Assembly: GCA_964035795.1 (NCBI GenBank) | Contig: OZ038321.1 | Coordinates: forward strand, 18,293,209 to 18,357,208 | Length of the DNA: 64,000 bases | Direction of reading: 5' to 3' | From: Pterobdella sp. o SKG-2022 | Taxonomy: Eukaryota; Annelida; Clitellata; Hirudinida; Piscicolidae | Part shown: in pieces, positions 30,714 to 42,699 of the stretch | Layout of the letters: the number at the start of each line of letters is the position of its first letter | Position numbering within the stretch: position 1 is the stretch's first letter | The notes under the pieces: model-generated | The model's database searches: none | Told to the model about the DNA's origin: nothing | The model's input: only the letters and a program-made list of their open reading frames with translations | Translations under genes and position numbers: made by a program

Positions 30714-33469
30714 CTTTGAAACTTTCATGAGAAATCAAACTTAAATTTGTTATGTTTAAATAGCTTTTTAATTTAAAAAAATATGCTATTAATATTTATT
30801 AATTAATTCAAATGTATTGCTGTGTTTATAAAAAAAAATACACTCAAATTCCTTTGTGTGGAGAATTCCAATTGAAAAATCGCTTAAATCCTCGCATGGC
30901 ACTCTAATCTGCGTGAGATTTTCTATAGATTCAATACATGCTTGTTATACGAATGATGAATATTTGTATTGAAATAACTTTTTATTTCATACAATTTAAT
31001 GTTAATGATTTAAAATGTTTAGATATAATGCAAAACTCGAAAAAAAATGTTAATTTTTTCCAATAAAACATCTATCGATAAAACATGAAAATTCATAAAA
31101 GTAATTACAAAAAGTTTTCAATTAGGAAGATAAGTTATGAAGACAACATTTACTCCCATGGGAAGAGTACAATCTTTACAGATAAGCTTGCATTGCTCTT
31201 CATATTCCTTTCATACTGTCATTCATTTCCAACTAGTTTTCCTATGAGCGGTGTTTAGTTTTTTGTTAATCTGTAAAATAAAAAGCTTGAGTTTTTCATG
31301 CAAACAGGCTTTTATTAAATGCTATTCCCAGTAGAACCTTATAAAACTTATTTTGTATTGATTTCATCGTTGCATAAATCTATATTGTTAACAAAATCAG
31401 CAGAATGGTTAAAAATCTCAACGTTCTTTTTGAAAATATCTCAGAAAAGGTATAAAATAGTTTATGGAGAAATACGAAAAAACAACTGAAAGAACTCAAT
31501 GTAAGGAGCAAAAATGAAGAATGGGAGCTATGACTACAAACATGGACGGAAGTTTTCGTTCTAACAAAAGATTCAAAAAGGAGTGAATAAATAGCAAAAC
31601 TAAGTGAAACTTGAGCTTCTTTAGGCTCCATAGAGGTGTTAGTGATAATATTCATACGAAAGCTAATTAGCAGTTTTGACGTAGTGTTTCGATTCATTAT
31701 TAATAAACAATTTTTATGTTTAACGTTTGTCTGGGAGTGAGTTTAAACAATCTTAATTACTTGAACCTCAGTTTAATGAAATGAAGAGTTTTCAAATCCA
31801 TCATAAATCAAGTTTTTAACGACATATATTTTGCATATTCCTATATAAAAGTGAAATTCCTTGTGAGTAATATTTCCAAACTCTTTTACCATGTACTCTC
31901 TTTGAAAAAAAATAAAACAAGCTTATGATTAGATTAAAATTTTGAAAAACATCGATTCAATCGAACAAAATTAGTGTAAAGAGACTGCAGAAGAACCATT
32001 TAAATGTTATTAAAACAATAGAATAAAAAAATGCTAAAAGTTTCTAGGAATTTTATTTTATCTTGTCTTAAAACGTGCTTTGTCGATAGTTTTGTATCTA
32101 GATGATGAATTACCAATTTAAATTTTTTTTAATGAAATTTTTGCTTTCTAACGAGCCTTTCAGCTTACATTGCAAATTATGCTCTTTAAGTCCATTAAAT
32201 TATTATTCTGTTTATCAAATTCACGTAAAATAGGAAGCAAAATATCATGAAGACAAGGTTGGCAAATGAGAAGTGAAATCATACATAGGTTGAATTAAAA
32301 TATAATTCGATAAAAATAGTCTTTTTTAATGTCTAAAAAGTTTACAAAAACTATGTACAGTGAACGCGGGCACGTAGGAATAAAGCAGCTGGTTTAACGA
32401 GCATTAAAAGTAATTGTTCGTGTCACGATTGGCCCTTTTCTTATTTACAATTACAAGTTTGGGTTTTTCAAAGTTTCAAATTTACTTTGAGTGGTTAATT
32501 TTATGGTTCAAACCTGCACTTTTAAAATGAAACCGATCTCAAATTTAGAAATACTAGAATATTACTTTTACACAAATGAATCTTGTATCAAATTTGAATA
32601 CTCTCCCAAACCCAAAGCCAAGCAAATCTAAGGTGAAAGACATGGCTGACCAATAAGATTGGTGATCAAAAGTTCAAAAATAATATCATGTATTTTATGA
32701 AAAAGTATTAAAGCAAAAATTAAAAAGTATCCATTATCTCAAAAAAAGGAAATAAAGATTTAAAATCCTTACAAACTAGTTAAGTTTTCAAGATCAGTCG
32801 CTTCTTCTATTTATTCGTTTATTTCATCTTCTCACTTTCATCAACAACTTTTACATTCTACCCAAGGACGTTTTTTTTATATTTCTTTTTTTGTAAAAAC
32901 CCTTATCAAGTATTTTTCATCTTCTCTGAAATTCACAAAAAACTTTCAAACAGCAAATCTGTTCACGTGCAGCTCCTAGAAAATCCTTATTAGTTCCGAT
33001 ATTTTTCTGTTTTTTGAAAAAAGAATAATAAAGAAATTAAAATAAGATTTCAAAAAATAGGATTTATCGATTGAGTGGGGCTTAAGTATTTATAAAAAGT
33101 TACTATGAAGGTTATTGGTTACCAGTGTCTATGAAGATGTCGTGATAGTGTTCTATACAATCTAGTGAAAACACGTCAAATCTTTCTAAAGTTTCGCTTA
33201 AGAGATTTTTATTTCTTTTTTAGGCAATGAAGACAATCTTTTTATAAATAAATTGATTTCAAGATGTTAATTGATAGTCAGTCCAAAGAATTAATGCCAT
33301 CAGGTCAAATTTAAGAAAATTACAGAAAAAAGTTACTTAGAATATAAAACTTTTTTTATTTTTAAGAAGGGGTTGACAGTCTTTTTTAAGTATGATGATT
33401 AAACTTAATTTTGAGGTTTTAAAAGGGTTTTAACCTCTTTGCTTGAAGTTTATCAAAATAACTTCTTGA
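30714..33469. other. AT-rich intergenic upstream of the CA10-like gene
   Basis: A 105-codon Ser/Phe/Leu-rich minus frame (31380-31697) exists but has no recognisable domain and a composition expected of AT-rich noncoding sequence. No other feature supported. The immediate 5' flank (30714-31000) is presumed promoter of the minus-strand gene. Confidence 0.45.
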
Positions 33470-33960
33470 ATCAAGACTGCGTTTTTTTTGTAATCTTCTT
33501 CCAGCCACCGCGGTCGTAAGAAAGCTCATATACCAGGTCAAATACAAGTAATTCATATTACGTTTCGGAATATCTTTGTATCTAAAACGTGGCTTACCCT
33601 ATTGGCGACTATCTTCTTCTAGTTCACTGTGGATAAAGAGACGAAGGATTCGGTGATTTGGCATGCGGTTTAAGTGTCCAGCCCGGCGCGACTTTAAGAC
33701 TCAGCAAAAAAAAGAGAAGAGCATAGTCAGATATTTCAAATAAATCCTCAATTGTCATTTTTTTAAAGTTTTTCTAAAGAAGAATCTAAAGCACCTTTCA
33801 TGAACAAACTGAGTTTTGAATCATGTTTTTGATATGTTGTCTAAGTTACAGCACCATAAAAAAGAATGCTAAAAACACATGTTTCATAAATTCTGACCCA
33901 AGTGCAAATGGTGAGGTGCTGGTTTTTTCAAACCCTTATGAGATTATGTCTGAACACTAA
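33470..33960 (-). mobile_element. Decayed LINE 3' region (after RT)
   Basis: The minus strand reads FALGSEFMKHVFLAFF / RIYETCVFSILFYGAVT in overlapping frames (usual form RVY.ACVLS.LLYGSETW) and further on GHLNRMPNHRILRLFIHSEL, the well-known post-RT block of LINE ORF2 (GH..RMP..RIP..LLYGEL). Several stops. The two blocks are in the correct order, about 200 bp apart. Confidence 0.75.
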
Positions 33961-34362
33961 GCATTCCAAATTTATGAAACTCTAGAAAGATTAAACTAAA
34001 ATCATTTTGGCAATAAGAAAATGGGATCAAATGTGAAATTTTGATTTCTGGGACAACCAAAAAAAAATAGCTCCTAATTCCAATATTCCCTTTCTCGAAC
34101 AATCTAGTATTAATTTTTCTTTTATGAGATGGCTACATTCAAATTAATAAATTTATTTAGTTTTAGAATTTCGTTGAAGATTTCTTCATAGTTCTATACT
34201 ATTAAAATTTTCAATTTAATAGCTGTTGTCGAAATGAAACTTTAAGTTTTATTTTAAATGTTGTTTTGAACTTCTACTGTTTTTTTCAAATTTTGAATAC
34301 ATCTTGTATTTAATTTTGAGATAACTTGGGGCAAAAATATTGAAAATAATATTTAGAACTTT

Positions 34363-35058
34363 ATGATGCTTCATGAACAACCAATTAAATCGATTTCTTT
34401 GAAACCCCCAGAAGTTGTGTTGAGCCTCAAGGTGAGAAGGAGAGTGCATGAGCTAGATTTCGTAAAACGCGATTTCATGATGAAAAAAACAGAGATGTCG
34501 AAACGCGAATTAGCGGTCTACAAATTTTATGAAGTAACCTACAAGGTTAGTCGCTATGAAAACCAGAAAACGAAGTTTTCGGTAGTTTTTGGTTTTCGAA
34601 AACATAAGCTTTTAGAATAATAAGATGAAGGACGTATTGGAGTCCGTGGTGAATTTCAAAACTGCTTTTTTTATGCTACTGAAACTTGGCATGATACAGA
34701 CTTCAATGTAACAGCAGATTGCGGCGGAATGGGTTCACAGTGCTTGAAAGAGCAAGACTTAAAAAACGTACTGCTGTGAATGCTCTGTTCACCAACCATG
34801 GATAGATAGCAATTGATGCGAACTCCAGATTTTGTTTCTCCAATTTAAAACTTTATGAAATCTTACAAGTTTGAAGTTGTTTTTGTCAAAATTTTTTCTT
34901 GTTTTAAATGTATGATTGGATTTTTGTATCGAACAGGATATGTTTCTGTAGTCGTTTTTGAAGAGTTTGAAAACGGTAGGCAGACACGAGCTCTCGTCGA
35001 TTTTGCTAATGACCTATTATATATGCAAATTAGCTCATTATATATGCAAAGATTGTAA
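34363..35058 (+). other. Unassigned open frames, possibly a decayed or unknown gene
   Basis: Two frames: 34363-34620 (85 codons, Lys/Arg/Glu-rich, MMLHEQPIKSISLKPPEVVL start) and 34855-35058 (67 codons, containing VVVFEEFENGRQTRALVDF). The stretch between is broken by stops but has similar richer composition. I recognise no domain. It could be a pseudogene or an old transposon piece. Confidence 0.3.
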
Positions 35059-36489
35059 ACAAATCATATATTCAAAAAAAAAATTTATTTGAAAAATTTA
35101 CTGTTTCGTAAAGACAATCATTTAAAAAATTTGAAAGTTAAATTTGACAGATTTCAATTACAATTTTCAATGCAATAAAGGCAATTTTGAAAATTTGAAG
35201 TTAAATTTGACATATCTTAATTTTTTAATAATATTAAAAAAAAGATGAGCATTTTCTGGTTTCAATTGTGGTGATATGGAAGTGCCTTTAAAGAAAAAGA
35301 TAAAGACACTGTAGTTCACATTTTGTTCAAAACTAACATTTGATTGCATTTTTTTAATTTAAAGTTTTTTTTTCATATTATTTTTCTAATTTTAAAAAAT
35401 TTAATTAAAAATAATACATTCATACAATCAACTCAGTTTTCCAAATGTCATTTATTTAAGTATCGTTATGATTGCTTTTGTTTCAAACCTTTTTTTCACA
35501 ACCTAAGTTCTCTATTTCATTTTATTTATTATAATTGCATAGTCTTTGTTAAAACTGTCCTATCAATGAAAACTGACCTTAAATTACATAGCATTTAGTT
35601 ATTTCGTATTCATAGTTCATAACAATCAGTGGTCTAAAAACTCCTGAAGTTAATGCCACTATAATCATACTCGTAAATGATTTGAGTTATAATATTACTG
35701 ATTATAAAATGGTATATTTACTTAAAAAATAGTTTTAAAAAAAATTTTGTCATTCGAGGTATCTGTTTGAAGTTAAAAGTTAATTTTGGCAGATCTCACT
35801 TTAATCTTGTAATCCTTAATATAAAATTGCATACTTACATGTTTCTTTTGCACTTTTCAAAGTACTTGCTCATTAGTATCTTCATTAAATTTTTCATGAT
35901 TATGGTTCACAGAATAACACCCTGTAAAACCCATAAATTGCACAAAAAATCCCAATTTTGAACCATCTAATGACTTACTGGAAGAAAGCCGTACACCGTT
36001 AAACGAAGATCTTTGAAAATATTTGAACACTCAATTTTATCTCTATTTTTGTCTCTTCGTAAACCCTAATAAATAAAAATAATGACTTACTCATACCATA
36101 AGTTCATGATTGTATAATTGTCATAGATGCCTGTTTTTTGAACATCAAAAAAGTTTTAAAGTATGTTCACATTTCTTCAAGCATTATTTAAAACTTTTTA
36201 AAGTTTAATGAGATTTTATGGAAAAAATTTTCATATTTTGTAATTTCAAAAAACCAAAAGTATTGTACTTCACAAAGTCCAAAAAAATATAGTAAAAATA
36301 TTTTATTAAAATAAAATTTACACATTTGCATCTTTTAATGTATTTAAGAATTTCTTAAAATGTATTTACCTAACAGCAGATTAGTTAAAAATAGTGTATG
36401 AATATATAATTTGATGACTAATTACATATTCACAATATCTGCATATTGTGAATAATAGGGATGTGCACAACGAGAGCTGGTGTCAGATA

Positions 36490-36720
36490 ATCTTTAAAAA
36501 CATAATGAATATCACGGCAACCTCCAATTAAAAATCTTATCATTGAAGACTTCAATTTTCACTAGGAATTTTTGGACAACACAGTTGCCCAGAAGTTACT
36601 TCAGCTACTAAAGGCGCAATATTTTTTTTTAGAAAGCCAAACTCACGCACCTATGAATAATTTTGGCAATAGTAGTTTTTTAGCTTCCACTATAAAGAAG
36701 TGAACCAGATAACTATTAAG
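36490..36720 (+). mobile_element. LINE endonuclease relic
   Basis: The + frame reads LIIEDFNFH, a stop, then AQKLLQLLKAQYFFLESQTH and APMNNFGNSSFLAST. This matches the order of the catalytic GDFN block followed by FLDLLQDNFL.Q.V.EPTR in LINE apurinic endonucleases. The Gly before DFN is Glu here. Confidence 0.6.
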
Positions 36721-37149
36721 AAACTTTTCTCTAAAATAAATAGATCTTTTATTGATGAAGTTGTCGAATAAGGTGTTATGAATGTGAAAACCCTTTGAAA
36801 GCAGTAATTATTTTTCCCATTTGTTTAAAACTTTCAGTCTCCATCAATTTTTATTTTCAAACAAACGGCTTTTGGAAATACTCAAGAAATTTTTCACAAA
36901 TTAGCACGAACTACTTACCACCCACTTCCTTTTTAATTGGTGTCACTTGTTGAACAAGTTTTGAGGGAGGTATTAAAATTAATATTTTTATCAATTTATT
37001 TCCAGATTTATTAATAAAATAAATTTAAAAGTTAAAATTTAGTTATCTATTTTTTATTAAATTTTTTAAAATGTTCCTATTAAGTGCTCGTTTTCAAAAG
37101 GTAACCTGTCGCCATCAATCTTTATTTAGTTTATTAAGATAATTTAAAA

Positions 37150-39843
37150 ATGTCATTTGAAAAAACTGTTCATACAATGAACCATAGTGATTTCAAAGTA
37201 GGTGAAACATTTGAAGCGAGTGTAGATAGTTTTTCGAATGGACTTGACTATACATTTTCACCTGGTATTCTTGAAACAGAACTTTCATCTAACCGGTCAT
37301 CTATTCTAAGTGCTAACGATGACTCAATAAGCTTTTGTAGCAGTCGAAATTTCTTGATGAAAAAATTGGAAGAAGACTCAGACTTGAATAAAACAAGAAC
37401 GAATGAGGATAATTCATCAGATAGCAAAAGCGAATTAAATAATGCGAAACAGTATGTGGATGAAAGAGAATTGATTGATATAGATAAACTTTCACTCAAT
37501 GATGAATCTAATTGGTTTGTATGTTTACAATTTTATAGTCTTTTTGTAAATGAGGTAAAACTTGATCATTTTTCCATAATGTATTTTCTAAACTAAAATT
37601 GCTGAAATTCTAAACTCAAAGTGTAAATCTAATTAATTTTTTGAAATTGATAAATTTCAGGCTTATTTTTAACAAACCCAGTCATGCATTATCAAATAAT
37701 GCATTGAACATTCTAAATGATGATAGCCTTAAGAAGAAGAACAATTCCATTATAAACCAAAGTAAGAATGTTTTTAATTATTTATCAATTAGAAATATTA
37801 AATATTAGAAAATTTTCAACCTCTAAATAGGTCCTTTAAAACGATATAGTAGTGGAAAAATAGAAAAATTTGGGGACTTTGGTCAAGTTACCCAAATAAT
37901 TGGAGTTCCTCCATTATCTGCTTCCAATAAAGATCTGTCTACAGCTGGCAAGGAACTTTCTCTGGGCAAACAACAGCAAATTGATAATATGGATTCTAAT
38001 AAAAATCAGCAACCATTGAGTGTTTCAAATTCTAAACTTAATTTTGGATCTGGTTATGTTCTTGCAGACTTTGGTGATGTTCAAAATGCTGCCAAGTTAC
38101 AGGAACAAAGTAAAAATAAGTTTTTATGTTTTCAAATATTAATATAAAACAGTATAATCATATTTTTTTTTCATTTTTAAACAATAGCTTTTTCATATTT
38201 ATGTTTTTTATGTAAACATTAAGGTCTGAGAATGAGTTTCAGTACTCCAATGGTGAGTAAAGGATTGAGTCTTAAGTCATCCAACAAAAAAATCAATGAG
38301 GCTGGAGTTGCAAGCAAATCTAAAAGTAAAACCACTTTTTGTTTTTGAAACATTTCAAATATATAATAAAAACTAGAAAATAAAGTAATGGTGGTAAAAA
38401 ATAACTGCTAAATATATTCAGCCCAAGTGACAAAAGGAACTGGTAGGTCTCCTGCTCGTAATGCTGCTCCATTGAGTCAATTCAATTCAAACTCTATCAA
38501 AAAACATAGTGGTATGAAACTTTGAAAGATATTTCAAACACCATTAACTAATATAAGTTTTTCAGATATTCAAATTTTGATGATATTGTAATTAGTCTTA
38601 TACAAGTTATGTTTATAATCCTTAGGAGAGTCATTCCAAAAAAGCCTTCCAAACCTTACTAGAAAACTTCAGACAGCTAAAGGCCCTACAGGTATTTTGT
38701 ACAAATAATTTATACGGCATTAGGACTGATACAACAATTTAATAATAATGAATGAATATCTTATGCCCCTCAAGGAGGAAGGAGCCTGCCACAGTCAGGT
38801 CCTCCAGTGAGAACAGCCTCTCAGCCTGCTGGTGTTGCCCAACTTAAACCTCTTCAACGCAAACCACCCCAAAGAACAGCAAGCACTCAGCTCAAACCAC
38901 AAAACATGACTCTCAACCAAAAAAATCTTAATACAGTTAAAAAAAGTTCTCTCAGAGCTCCTCCTGTATCACTTAATACCACATCAAGACAGCCTCTTCC
39001 AAGTAGGCAACCTGCATCTAGACAATCTATTACTTCAAACAGACAAACTACTTTGTCAAGTAGACAACCTTCTTCAACTACAAGACAACAGTTACCAAGT
39101 GCACAGCGTCAACTGCCTCCTACTAATAGAGGACTTCCATCTTCCAGTAAATTGCCCTCCAACAATACTTCTAGAATTGTTAGTAACACGATAAAAATGC
39201 CTTCAACAACAAGAACTCCATTAAATAACCCACCAATGAGAAATATTACACAACTCAAAAGTAGAACTGCCACAGTGCCAGCTTCTAACAGAGTTGCAAA
39301 TACTTCAATGCTAGCAAAATCCAACCTCATGGGTACTGGTACCAAAACTACTCAACTTCAGAGAAGTACTAGGGCCAATCTCACAACTGTTCATAATAAT
39401 GACAGTAGAGGTAATGCTTCAATGATAAGAACAGCACCTAAAAGTGCTCGTTCTCAAGTTAGTTCTGTGCAATCTAAAACAAGCACTACAAACAAACTTA
39501 ATTCTACAACCTCTTTTGCTGGTCGTGCAAATCTTTCTTCGAGAACTAATGCCCCAACTTCTACTGTACTTAAGAGTACATCTCGTAAAACACCAAACAC
39601 AACTACTAAAACACCCACAAACCGTTCTCTTCCTACACGTGGAACCACTAGCTCTTCACTCACCAAGAACTATTTCAACAAGCCTATACCTAACAAAGTG
39701 GTTGAGAGGTAAGTTTACTTGCATATAGCTAAAATTCTTCTATATCACGTTATTATAATCATTAATTGTAATTTTATTTATCACATCAAAGCTCCATGGA
39801 AGGTAATGGTGACAATGATAATTGGAAAGATGACTGCTTTTGA
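37150..39843 (+). CDS. SLAIN: SLAIN-like microtubule plus-end protein
   Basis: Exons: 37150-37514, 37661-37761, 37831-38109, 38224-38325, 38422-38511, 38626-38691, 38775-39708, 39792-39843. All junctions are GT-AG and phases agree; 662 residues. SLAIN proteins bind EB proteins and ch-TOG/XMAP215 at growing microtubule ends. Supporting features: an acidic LIDIDKLSLNDESNWLIFN block like the SLAIN motif region (acidic stretch then DxWL), then SPLKRYS resembling the SPLKW block, a KSLPNLTR segment, and a short acidic end finishing NWKDDCF, similar to the WKDGCY end I recall for vertebrate SLAINs. Residues about 335-645 (exon 7) are one long Ser/Arg/Gln/Thr/Pro-rich basic region, expected to be disordered and microtubule-binding, with SxLP sequences that could be EB-binding. 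The family call rests on short motifs. Other basic microtubule-binding proteins remain possible. Confidence 0.5.
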
Positions 39844-40750
39844 AGTTCTTCTAAAGATACAAAAGCTCAATTTAATGAGTTTTTAACAATCATAAAATAT
39901 ACATAATCCTTTATTATATAAACTTTATTGCATATCAAAAATTATTTTTATACTTATTGAATCATTAAAGAATTTATATATGGATATTACAATAAGCAGC
40001 AAGATTTTTTATTGATTTAGTCCTAACGAATTTAATAGACACTCTGACATGCTCATGATCTTTCAGCTATTCATAAGTGAATATAAGGATTAATCATCAT
40101 ATTCTTTGAAACGCTATTTCTATTCACAATTCATAAAAACGACAATCAAATTCTACTTAAGCTATTATTTGTACACGAAACCACACAACGGTTTATCAAT
40201 TTGAAAAGCTTTCTTTATATATAATTTACATTATTAATTACTCAATTAAAATCCATTATGCTATATTCTCACTTTTATTATTGGCATATTGAAAGCTATG
40301 TTCATTCCATGAAACCGCATTCCTAACTTCACGTAGATTTAATTGGTTTATTATGGAATACACTTTGCATTACTACTTGAAGGATAATCAAAAATAATTT
40401 GCGTAATCTATATTCCAATTTTTATTATATTTGAAGACAATTTTAAGCTTTTTAATGAGAACTTTACATTGTCAATATTCCAATGTGCTTTGTATTCATT
40501 GCCTTGTTTTAATGTTTTAATTGTTTTTAAATAATGTTTTTGTATTTAGATCATCGTTTATTTGTTGATACTAAACTACAAGTTTCAGCTGTTTTGGTGA
40601 TTTATCAATAAAAGTATAATCTCGCATTCTAACTAAAATTAATGTGTTATCAATCGTTTTTCAATATGAATGAAAACTAAAGAATGTGGTAAAGTTTAAT
40701 TAAAAAAAAACAAATTTTAATAATGTACTAGGGAATATCGTTTCTGATCG
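39844..40750. other. Convergent 3' flanks of SLAIN-like (+) and SUGT1 (-)
   Basis: About 900 bp of A/T-rich sequence between two stop codons facing each other. It must hold both 3' UTRs. No other feature. Confidence 0.55.
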
Positions 40751-41291
40751 TTAATACTGCCATTTCTTGTATTCCATTCCGTCTGGAGGTTTGACTTCGG
40801 TTCTTTTTTCACCTATTTCCTTCCAATTAGTTGACAGTACAGTACCTCCAGATTCAGTCTAAGTATTAAAAAAACAAGTTACAAAAGTTTTTAAATTGAT
40901 TTGAAACGTAATTTTAAAATACAGATATTGAAAGAATTGAGTTAATTTTAGCAAAAAATAAACATACAAATGATTTCATCATAGCCTTCCTGGTTTCATC
41001 ACTTCCATCGGAGTAGATTTGTTGGAAAAGTTGATTTAGAGCGGCATCACCTTCTTCTTTATCTTCCTTTAACTCACTCGCAAGTTTATCCCAATCTTTG
41101 TTGTAAGGACTTGAAGGATATTTCTTGCTACCATCGGAAGAATTTTCTGGTGTTTTAAAATTCTATATGGTAAGATGATAATTAATATTTTCGTTTTAAT
41201 TTTATAGAGAAAATTTTTTTAGCGATAGTTTTAAGAATTTCAAGTCTTTCGCTATTGCCAATTTAAAAAATTACCGCCCCCGGGTGGATTC

Positions 41292-41332
<41 letters not shown>

Positions 41333-42699
41333 GTTGCGCCACGAAGGCCATGACGACTAGGCGTGTTAAAAAAGTTTATAATACACATTTTTAATTAAAT
41401 CATTGAATTACTAGGTGTTTGGTTTGCACTGAAACTTTCCTCTAAAACTGTCCATCTTATACCTTCCTCTTTCTTCAACTTTAATTCTATCTATAAAAAA
41501 TGGGCAACTATTTTAAAGACCATTAAAAATTGAAGAAAACTTGGGAATAATGGTTTTCAATACCTTGGTAGAGAATATTTTAACAGAACACTGGTCAGGA
41601 ACAATACAATGTTGCAGATCAAGCTCAAGAGAGTATGAAGAACCATTGCCCAAATCAGCATTACAACTTAACTATATTTTTACAGTCTTAACTACATGTA
41701 ATACTACAAAATATTAAAATATGTAACTAACACTTTTTTCAGTGAAATTGTATTTAAATTTCTCTTGTTTTATGTTTTTCAGCAAAATTGTCACTATCAC
41801 ATGTGTTTCTGTCTGATACCAGTCATACCTTCATGATAAAGATTAACTTTACAACAGTCAATTTAATATCAAGTTCTATATTTGAATAACATCTAATTGA
41901 GAGAAAAACCAACTTTGTTTTCTTAGGATTTTCTGATAATTTAGGAATATCTGGATTCTTTGTAGCTGGGATAGAATTTGATTTTGATTCTTGTACTTCT
42001 CTAGAAAGCATTTTTAAACATTTCTCTTTCCATATTTGCAGTTTTTCAGAATTTGCTAATGTATAAGATTAAATATTTTTATAAATGAATTTAAAATCAA
42101 TATTTTATGACTGAAATAATTGAACCTTCCAATGCAATTCCTTTATCAAACTCTTCCTGGGCAAGATTATATTCTTTTAGATTGAAATGAGCTATCCTTT
42201 GGATTTATTAACTACATCTAAGAACAATTTCAAAACTTTATGCGAAAAAAATAATTTTTATTACCCCTTTTTAAGAAAAGTTTTAGAATTGTTGGGAAAA
42301 ATTTTCAAGGCTTGAGAGCATGTCTCAATTACCTCTAAAAATGTTAAAACATTATAGTAGATTTAATTATGATTAGTAAAAAATTAAATTTAAGGTATCT
42401 AATATAACCTTTATATTTTTTGAGTTTTAAGTAAATATGAGCTAAGATACTTAAACAATGTTCATTTGAAGGTTCTGATTCGAGAATTTTACAATACAAC
42501 TGCAAAAAAATTTTTTTAAAATATAATTTTGATTGAAAAAAAAATTTTATGATATAAAGAAGATATTATATAGAAACCTCAGAAGCATTTTCATAATCTT
42601 CTTCGGCTAAAGCTTCACTTGCTTCTCTGCAAACGAAAATGTATGTAAATTTAAAAATATCAAAAATATGCAAACCAACAATAAAAGTTTTTTTTCCAT
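40751..42699 (-). CDS. SUGT1: SGT1 homologue, HSP90 co-chaperone (TPR-CS-SGS)
   Basis: Links HSP90 to SCF ubiquitin ligases and kinetochore assembly. Minus-strand exons: 42680-42699 (ATG), 42578-42626, 42409-42499, 42265-42334, 42126-42196, 41829-42055, 41564-41671, 41412-41490, 40968-41146, 40751-40858 (stop). Every phase matches; 333 residues (human isoforms 333-365). TPR region about residues 8-100 ([35 protein letters not shown]). CS domain about 130-225 ([20 protein letters not shown], then [16 protein letters not shown]). SGS domain about 240-333 ([62 protein letters not shown]). The start of the CS domain (exon 41829-42055) is more divergent than the rest. The short first exon rests on phase and on the ATG only. 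A tRNA-Asn gene sits in the intron between the 79- and 179-nt exons. Confidence 0.93.
41275..41348 (-). tRNA. tRNA-Asn(GTT): tRNA-Asn (anticodon GTT)
   Basis: On minus: acceptor GCCTTCG pairs fully with CGGGGGC (two G-T pairs), D-arm TGGCGCAACCGGTTAGCGC (A box), anticodon stem-loop TTCGGCTGTTAACCGAA with anticodon GTT, T-arm GGTGG-TTCGAAT-CCACC (B box), discriminator G. It is intact and intron-less. It lies within a SUGT1 intron in the same orientation as SUGT1. A stretch of T follows downstream on minus (the A-run at 41264-41270 on +) and may terminate polymerase III. Confidence 0.95.

Noticed and set aside
31380..31697. 105-codon Ser/Phe/Leu-rich frame on the minus strand
   Set aside because: No domain or splice context. 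Composition is what AT-rich noncoding sequence gives. Kept only as a note in the intergenic entry.
39109..39345. Antisense frames across the SLAIN-like exon 7
   Set aside because: They are mirror readings of a Ser/Gln/Arg-rich exon; the + strand frame is confirmed by matching splice phases.
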